NCBI RefSeq assembly: GCF_902167145.1 | Contig: NC_050099.1 | Span: forward strand, 12,600,434-12,664,433 | DNA: 64,000 nucleotides | Source of the DNA: Zea mays | Lineage: Eukaryota; Streptophyta; Magnoliopsida; Poales; Poaceae | Direction of reading: 5' to 3' | Shown: piece by piece, positions 57,101 to 64,000 of the stretch | How positions within the stretch are numbered: position 1 is the stretch's first letter | Layout: every line of letters begins with the position of its first letter | Notes under the pieces: model-generated | What the model saw: the letters and a program-made list of their open reading frames with translations, nothing else | The model's database searches: none | Told to the model about the DNA's origin: nothing | Made by a program: the position numbers and the translations under genes

Positions 57101-59094
57101 AGATCTTCTATTCTATTCTCTATCTTATCTTTTATTTTAAACCTAACTCTATAAATAATATCATTAGTTATGTATCTCATATTTTACACAACCTTGCCCC
57201 CCCCTCAGTCCCTACCAATGTAGTAGTACATAGTACATACACATTCCGTAGTTGTTATTGCAATTGTTGTGCCCTATAATTATTTGTAGCCCTACCCTAA
57301 ACGTTATGTCTTCATAACAAATAAAGCTCATTTCCAAAATAAATATATTATTGCGCTGTCCACTGAAAGAGCACTCAAAGAAAGGCTTTAAGAATCTCTC
57401 GTGTCGCAAGGTGATTGGTAAGTGTAGTTTCCGGGTCACCGTTGGATATATGGACGGTGCCTGCTAGCTACAATACATAAAGGCTTTAAGAATCACACGG
57501 GTGTAATATATGTCGCGCTCGCACGCAGCACGGATTCCTTCACCGCGGTGTGCATGCGTTTTAATTTGGTTTTATTTATTCACACGGGTGTATATCACGA
57601 GCGACAATTACTTACTGCCATATGACCTAGAACAGTTTTTTTCCCATTTCGTTCACACCCGGCACTTACGTGCCAACAACTTGGTACTGTAGTATAGTAG
57701 TTTCATGTTTCGCCGACAACTTAGGTAGTTTGTCGTTTGGGGTTTTTTTTTGGGAAGAAGAGGAGCGGAGGAGAGAGAGATTTCCGTTCTCACGAATCCT
57801 TTCTAATTCTACTTTTGTTACCGAACCAGTCGACTAAAATCTCCTTGCTATTGAAACATCCTCCTTGTAGGGAAAAAATACTCTGCCTATGTATGGCCAA
57901 TGTAAAACACGTTTGTTTAACTAATGACAGACTTGGGTAGATCTGCTGCATAATTTCTATTCGGATGAAGCAAATAGTACTCGAAATTGACCTATAGAGT
58001 ACGTGCTAGTCCTAGAGCAAAGTTAGCAAAGCAAACCAGCTAGGTCGCTAGCCGTTCATCAACCACAACCAAGGCCCATCATGGCAACAGATCGATATGG
58101 AACCCAAAGTCTTCGATTTGCGGAAACCTTCCGTTGTGCTAACGATCACTTCATCAGCTTTTGTCTTTTTATATTTGGCCCAAAGTATCAAATTAACAAG
58201 CGATTTCCTATCCTACTTCAAATGGAAACGGAAAAGAAACCTTTGGACTGATTCAAATATAATCAGTTTGCTCAAACTCTTCATCAATTATATATATAGT
58301 TGCTAGTATAATACTACCACTCGTAGATTAACAATTACGAATATATAGTAATAATAACGAATATACGCATGCAAGTAGTGTCTGTGTGTGTGTGTACCTT
58401 GGCGGCGTCGACGGCGCTGGCGGCGGCCACGAACTGCTCCGGCGAGACGTCCTGCAGCAGCCACCTGCTCCGGAAGACGTGCGCGGGCCCCGTCCGCCGC
58501 TTGGATATCTCGACGCCGTTGTGGTACACCAGCACCTTCCACCCGTCGTCGTCGCCGCCGCGGCCGGAGTCCGACGACGCCGCCAGCAGCTCCTGGATGC
58601 AGCTCTCGCTCGCGTAGCTCACGTACCTCCGCAGCGAGTCCTCGCTGATGGACCTGCATGACCGATCGATCGATCGATCCAGCACGCATATGCATCATCA
58701 GGCTACTTAGTTTGACCAAGCGATGATGAATTAATTAATTAAAGGACACTGACACACTGTAAGCTGCTGGAGTAGTAGACAATGGTTTCTTAGGTGATCG
58801 GTAGGCGATGATTAGAGCAAATAAATGCGACCTATGTATGTATATCTAGGAAGAACAAAGAGAAGGGAAAAAAAAGATGGACACGATGGAATGCGAAATG
58901 GTTTTGGTCTCAGAATAGAATGCCCACCATGATCTGGAGCAGGCAGGTCCGGAAGGGGAGGGCAGAGAGCCGCCGCCGCTCATGCTGCTGGCTCTGCTCT
59001 CTGGGCTCTGAAACCCGCCGCCGCCGCCAGCAGCAGCAGCCTGCGCCTGCGACGATACGCCGATGACTGAATGCGAAGGAAATATGGAACACAT
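54116..59094 (-). CDS. START-domain (lipid-binding) protein, three exons
   Basis: Exons on minus are 59094-58928, 58653-58398 and 54595-54116, together 903 nt coding for 300 residues. Splice sites are ATG|GTGGGC, TGCAG|GTCC, AAG|GTACAC and GTGCAG|CAG, and the phases join correctly (a Trp codon is split over the first intron). Residues 1-56 are Ala/Gly/Ser-rich and disordered-looking. Residues about 60-290 form a START-like fold: GWKVLVYHNGVEISKR, FRSRWLLQDVSPEQFV, QWESDQLVESSYIREL, LVVYERRQ, CVVTYVVQLDPAAGWLP and a C-terminal helix ending in an Ala-rich tail. START proteins bind lipids or sterols in a hydrophobic pocket; the ligand here is unknown. No signal peptide or membrane segment is obvious. 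A second Met (residue 38) is an alternative start. No stop or frameshift is seen, so the gene looks intact. Confidence 0.85.
54801..54882. repeat. Tandem duplication, 41-bp period
   Basis: agcgaaaaataatattttgc followed by acgattata occurs at 54801 and 54842. The copies are nearly identical. It lies in the START gene intron. Confidence 0.9.
55001..55174. repeat. Tandem duplication, ~93-bp period
   Basis: Copies start ggacacaagaaaaaa at 55001 and 55094 and end gtacattttcaaccaaacag. Copy two has a short deletion in the middle. Confidence 0.9.
55613..55725. mobile_element. Small MITE-like inverted-repeat element
   Basis: Imperfect terminal inverted repeats ggttagtttggaaactct / agagtttccaaactagtc enclose 113 bp of AT-rich DNA. 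A target duplication is not clear. It lies in the START gene intron. Confidence 0.55.
55904..55965. repeat. Tandem duplication of 31 bp
   Basis: gaaacatatagagtgaatga occurs at 55904 and 55935, with the rest of each 31-bp unit identical. It lies directly upstream of the hAT-type MITE. Confidence 0.95.
55983..56176. mobile_element. hAT-type MITE with 8-bp target duplication
   Basis: Terminal inverted repeats cagtggcggag / ctccgccactg enclose 194 bp, flanked by aacattcg at 55975-55982 and 56177-56184. An 8-bp duplication and CA(G)TGGCGGAG ends are typical of the hAT superfamily. No transposase is present. Confidence 0.9.
56895..57084. mobile_element. Tourist-like (PIF/Harbinger) MITE
   Basis: Termini gggtgcgtttggtt / aaccaaacacacc enclose 190 bp, flanked by TTA on both sides (56892-56894, 57085-57087), the usual PIF/Harbinger target. 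It lies in the START gene intron. Confidence 0.85.
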
Positions 59095-59277
59095 GGAGGG
59101 TTTTTTTCTCTCTTCTTTTCCTTTTTTTTTTCCAGTGGCGCGCGGCGGGAGAGAAGAGATGAGGTTTGTGGGGGGAGGGAGAAATAAATAGTAAGTACAG
59201 CTTTAAAGCCAGGCCCGGTGGAAGGTGTGTGTGTGCTTGCTGGTGAGGTGTTGGAATGGAACGGAGCAGGTGTGAGG

Positions 59278-59285
59278 CCTTTATA
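59278..59285 (-). promoter_or_regulatory. TATA box of the START gene
   Basis: On minus the sequence cctataaaggcc gives TATAAAGG about 185 bp upstream of the ATG at 59094, predicting a 5' UTR of roughly 150 nt rich in C and T. It is the best TATA candidate in the 400 bp upstream of the start. Confidence 0.55.
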
Positions 59286-59773
59286 GGAACGGAGACCTCG
59301 AGAGGTGGGGTTAAGATGAAACGGAGGTGGAGGCAGATGGCAGTGATTGCCCCCACGTGGAGGGTGGCAGTGCTGACAGAGAGGGCGGTGGTGGAGTCAA
59401 GCGCAAGCGCAAGCGCGGCAGACAGAGCATGGGGAAGGAAACGGATGGGAGATTGGGGGGAAGAAGAATGCATGCATGGGAGAGTAGAACTGCCACGGTG
59501 ATCAAGTTTTTTTTTTCTTTTACAAGAATCACATGGAGTTATGGATTTTCAATTTTTTTTATTTTTCCTTGTATGCATATTATATCGAGGCCTTGTCGGT
59601 CAGACAGCAAGGGAAATTCTTTTCATACCCATAACGGTCCTTAACGAATCGGTCGTAGGTGTTAGACTATGCAGCGGTACCAAAAACTCACCCTTTGCCG
59701 CACACCCCAGATTAAGGGCACGTCCTCTTTTCTCTATTTTTATATTCTAAACTACGAATTAAACACAGATTTA

Positions 59774-59774
<1 letters not shown>

Positions 59775-59830
<56 letters not shown>
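59775..59830. repeat. (TA)n microsatellite
   Basis: 28 uninterrupted TA units (56 bp). It lies about 0.7 kb upstream of the START gene's ATG. Confidence 0.97.
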
Positions 59831-59831
<1 letters not shown>

Positions 59832-61739
59832 TATTTTAGACTATGACAAATACATATATAGAAAAATCTAATCTAAAATATATTAGGAATAGGATGTATT
59901 GTGCAGGGATGAATTTAGATGGCGTCGCTACAGGAGCAGAGGACCTAGAATTTAAGGGGAAAGAATCTTTTAGAGAATGCTGAAAAAGTAAAATTTAGTT
60001 CTTATTCTTGTGCCAAAAAGAATCGCACTTTTAACAACTACTCTATGTGGGTTCTCAATAAGTAGATTTCTTGATTTTTTTTTATAAATTATTTTTGAAA
60101 ATTAAGTACAATTTATAAAAATCATTAAAATTGCTTATATCAAATTAGTATCGTTATAGATTTCGTAATGTATAACCTTTAATAATATATTGGTAATAAC
60201 CAAGAAATATGCGCTTAATGGAAAGGATGATTCTTTGCCTTTGGTGCATGGTCATAATGGGATGAACCAAAGGGAAGGTTTTCCGCACATGGTATGTTGG
60301 CAAACCAAACCTACTCTGCAAAGTAAAGAATTGGGCTTTTTATTAGGTGACCAAACTGTATCTGTGTATCTGATGATAAAGAAAAAAAGGTGATGAAAAG
60401 AAGGCCGGCCGGACGGACGGGGTTAGCTAGATAGATGATCGGTTTCGGGGGGCACTTGTCTTTGTTCGTGTGGGGTTTTGGGCATAATTAATACACCTTC
60501 TCATTGCGCACACATGTGTGTGCCAACGAGGCTCCGAGAGGAGTAATCATGCCACGTCAGAAGGAACAGGACCATTAATTAGGACCTTTTCGATGAAGGG
60601 TCCAAGGCACTGCAACCACATGGATGCAATTGGCGTGCTTTAATTTTGGAGGGGAAGGTGAAAGCTAGATGCTTTGGCCGAAGGATCCAAATTAATGATA
60701 CTTTTTTTTTACTAGCCGGCTGAATGGCTGATGATAGATCTAGTAGGCTGGTTCACTTGCTTCTACGGTCTGGTTTTTATTTTTACTGGAAACTGAGGCC
60801 AAGATAATGATAATGTTTATGAAAGATATTCTACCAATTAACCCTGCTTCTTGCCAACAGTCATTCTCAAGGACAGTATTGACTAGTAGGCGGTAGCCAT
60901 CCATGACTGACGACAGACAGGCAACACATAGCACGTAGTCTTAATTAGCTGCGCTACGGACAGGGGCAGTACTCCTGTACACTTAAAACAGCGCATGCAG
61001 TAGCACGAAGCTGTTGTTGGGGAAAACGTTGAAAGTCTTGTAAACCAAGAGAGAGCTGTTATCAAGTGACCATTACCGAAACTGAACCTTTTGCTGCTTG
61101 CTATCCTTGGTACCCAGCTAACAGGTCATGGCACGCGACCCTCCTTCGACGATTTAAGAGTTGTTCGTTTGTCCAAGAATGGACGAGAATTAGTTCCAGC
61201 CCATCAAAACTTATACAAATTATAGAAGCAATCCCGCTAAAATTCGTCCCACCCGTGAAAACCGAGCAAAGCCTTTACTCGGAATCTGTTGTCCTAGACT
61301 TGGGCTTATATGACATGTTTTTCAAGAACTAAGGTTATAATATAAAATAAGCACACATCTTTTGCTTCAATGCGTTGACAACAAAAATCACTCATTTTAT
61401 AAAGCTGTAAATTTTTTTATACTCCACCGTTGCGTTTCTCATCAATATGGTAGAAAAAACATATATAGAACACTAAGTTGAGACTCGATGAAAGAGTTAT
61501 GTCCTTTGCAATATGTTGTCCTGCCTGAAGTTCCAATATCCTCCTAGAAGTCGTAACTTTTGCAAGAACAGAAACTTGACTTTTGCCAATCTAAATCTAG
61601 GAGAGTTCAAACTCGACTCCCAACTCTTCTAAACTCGTGTAAAACTTCAAGAGTGCATCTCGAGAGGGTTCTCAACAAGGATAAAACCATTCCCTCTTTA
61701 TATATTAAAAATCATGCTTGATTAAGAAAATCCAACATC

Positions 61740-62905
61740 CAATCGAACCATTTTACATATACTATTCCTTTTGCCCTAAACTTTCATAACCCAAACTGAT
61801 GTTCATCACCTTAAGTGACAACCAAGGATGGTGTCCTAGGTTTGCCAGCAAACCTTAGGCAACTGACGACATCCTTGCACCGATGAGGTTCCTCCTAGGT
61901 GAGAGCTTTGATTGTTTCTTTGCTAGTTTAATAAAAAAAACTCTCCATTCTTCATCATGTTAGTATGATTGGTTATCTTTTGGTGGTTGTCTCACAAACC
62001 TATCTGTGCTTCACCATGTAAATGTTATTCTCATTGTGTTCTTCGATCCATGGCGACCTAGGTGATCTAGTCCTAATTGATGTGTGACCAATCTTTAAGT
62101 CAACATATTTTTAGCGACTCTGCTGGGAGCGAAATGCTTTGGCTCTAATTTGTAGCCAATTCTCTTTGCCCCAGCTATGTTCTTTATTGATCTATCTTTC
62201 TATGCTTGCTATTACCATTGCATATGGCCCAAAATACCGATCACATCTAGTTTTGACCCCTTGTGGTCTTGTTTGCTGTTTCACAATGTGTTGTAATTGT
62301 CGTTGCAAAATTAAACAAAGTCATCGAGTTCTAGATCATGGAGTTTCAAGGCAGTTCTCTTGGTTTTTTTTGAATGTTTTGGAGAATCGCCTGATGCATG
62401 TCTTGACAAATGATTTGACATCATCACCTATTTTTATCGGATCCTAGATTCGGCATATTTAGGGCATAAGGACAACAAGGCTTATACATTGCCTCAGCAA
62501 GCATTATGCTTTAAAATTACAAGATGATCCAACCAAACTTTTTACATTTACTACTCATTGTCCCTAATCAACCCTATGTTGTCGTTCATCACTTGATCCG
62601 ATGATCAAGGATGATGTCCTAGACTTGTCGACCGACCTAGGACAACCCAACGGTGTCCTTGCCCCAACGGAGTCCCTCCCGGGCAATAGCTTTGATGGTT
62701 CCTTTGCTAGTTTACTCAAAAAACTAGCCACTTTTATCATGTAAGCGTGATTGATTATTATTTATCTTTTGTTGGTTTGCTCGGAAACCTCTCCATGCTT
62801 CATTACAAAACTGTGATCCTCATTGTGTTCTTCAATCCATGGCAACCTCAGCAATCTAGCCCTGTTGTCGTTAGTATGTGACCCATATCTTTACGTCAAC
62901 ACAAT
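61740..62905. repeat. Diverged tandem duplication, ~0.78-kb period
   Basis: Two copies (about 61740-62110 and 62520-62905) share, in order, gttcatcac, gatg(g/a)tgtccta, tgtccttgc/catccttgc, tttgctagttta, tcatgt-agt-tgattg, tcattgtgttcttc and tacgtcaaca/aagtcaaca. The gttcatcac anchors are at 61801 and 62584. Many substitutions and indels separate them, so the duplication is old; it may be the remains of a transposon pair. Confidence 0.7.
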
Positions 62906-64000
62906 GTAATACCGAGAATTGTCTTTTAAAACAAAATAACGTTGATAGAAGAATGTCCTCACTACGTATAGTGGCAACTAAAGTGTCTCACGCGGTTCTT
63001 TTCCTATACCACTAACAAATAGTGTGTTTGGATGCGTGATATATATATAAGTAAGATTGCTGGCTAGCTGGTCAGCGTGTGGCGACCATTGACTTGAGGC
63101 GCATTGCGTGCACGTACGCAATGGTATACGTACTGAAAATGAGGAAACAGAACATAGTCCACTGAACGATTGTTGGAAGTCCAGCTCCATTAGCATATTT
63201 TTAGGAGTTGACTTCACGAAGTACTTGGTGGCAAGCTAGCTAGCCAGCGCTGTTGCAGCCACTTCGACGTGGTGGTAGCCAGGTTGACCTTTGTGGTGGA
63301 TGCATAACTCATGGCTGGGGTTCATCTTCTCGATCCATGTGGTTGCTCTATCTTTTGGGTTGTCCAGCAACTGGTGTTCAAGATTGAATATACACACACA
63401 GTTCATCATTGGCCAGCCAGCCAACTGTATCTCATTTGATCACTGAAGAAAGAAGTTGCAAATCAGCGGCATCAATAGTGTGATTTATTGATTCCAAGTC
63501 ATCAGTACATATGCACCACAACAGCTGAATATGTATATTCCTTGTGTTAGAAAATTATTTTTTTATTATCAGTAGAAGAGAGATAAGCGGATAATTATCA
63601 GCTGAATATGTAGACTCCTTATAAGGAAGCTAATATTTACTACTACTACTACTCTACTTGGTTGACTCAGAGAATCTGCAGGCTGCACAAGGTGATAAGT
63701 TACTATTTAATTATTTCAGTACATTTGGTCCATATAGATCTCATAGACAGTTGTGTTATTAGTTTTCTCGGTACCTGTTCCCCCCAATAACAACATTGAC
63801 CAGACAGTCCATCCTTCCTCACAACGGTGTTCGTGCATCATGCTAGCTCACTGCTCAATAATTCTGAATCACATCTCACAAATATTTATTATTCATGTGA
63901 GAGGTAGAGCTCACTTGCAGATGATGCCTGACAGTGACAGATCAGAGCATACATGCATGCATGATCTAGAGATTGGAAACTCTGACACCGATGTTAGCTG

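Larger units (their letters stand above)
54596..58397 (-). other. Large second intron of the START gene
   Basis: The 3.8-kb intron contains small transposons (55613-55725, 55983-56176, 56895-57084), three tandem duplications (near 54801, 55001 and 55904) and AT-rich DNA. No coding exon with domain similarity is visible inside it. The two exons on either side join in phase 0. Confidence 0.75.
59286..64000. other. Upstream intergenic DNA without a supportable gene
   Basis: No open frame here has a recognisable domain. The stretch contains a (TA)n tract (59775-59830), a diverged duplication (about 61740-62905) and scattered homopolymers. Short open frames, such as those near 61066-61332 and 62139-62447, look like chance. 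Confidence 0.5.

Noticed and set aside
59256..59644. Basic open frames upstream of the START gene
   Set aside because: They cover the predicted promoter and 5' flank of the minus-strand gene, have no homology that I recognise and overlap each other in different frames.

Overview
This is a window of a large, repeat-rich plant nuclear genome, almost certainly a grass and most likely maize (Zea mays). The evidence is nested LTR retrotransposons with 5-bp target duplications, Sirevirus-type Copia elements of the Opie/Ji kind, a Gypsy element with an antisense ORF, maize-type MITEs, and a spliced low-copy plant gene with GC-rich exons. I see no CRISPR array, operon, rRNA or tRNA gene.

Layout. (1) 1-6709: 3' part of a Gypsy-type element with an antisense multi-exon ORF cluster (209-3546, minus) and a 1.73-kb 3' LTR carrying eight 57-bp tandem repeats. 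(2) 6710-12200: AT-rich non-coding DNA with a short Helitron candidate (10174-10945) and MITE debris. (3) 12400-50960: one decayed multi-exon gene on the plus strand, resembling the transposon-associated grass proteins that often carry a Ulp1-like protease. About 34 kb of retroelements lies inside three of its introns, with the exon edges and splice sites still recognisable. (4) Insertion A, 13888-25430 (minus): a LARD-like element with two 4116-bp LTRs and a non-coding interior made of satellite-like repeats; each LTR carries a rearranged fragment of an AMT1-type ammonium transporter gene. (5) Insertion B, 27017-36090 (minus): a nearly complete but mutated Opie-like Sirevirus. (6) Insertion C, 36535-50176 (plus): a decayed Copia element whose left end is abnormal; it contains a MITE in gag (37906-38534) and a gag-only Sirevirus-like element (40546-46771) between integrase and reverse transcriptase. 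(7) 52730-53760: an eroded LTR related to insertion A. (8) 54116-59094 (minus): the one apparently intact gene, three exons encoding a 300-residue START-domain (lipid-binding) protein; its 3.8-kb second intron holds small MITEs and tandem duplications. (9) 59286-64000: upstream intergenic DNA with a (TA)n microsatellite and a diverged 0.8-kb duplication.

How the parts relate. The START gene is the only candidate for ordinary cellular function. The rest is a stratigraphy: the split gene was hit by A, B and C, and C in turn by a MITE and by the gag-only element. The gag-only element and insertion B share LTR palindromes, repeated polypurine tracts and Gag layout, so the gag-only element may be mobilised by Sirevirus enzymes supplied in trans (inference). 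The most unusual objects are the transporter fragment and the G-box cluster inside the LTRs of A, the alternating 190/230-bp repeat in A's interior, and the misplaced 130-bp internal segment at the left end of C.
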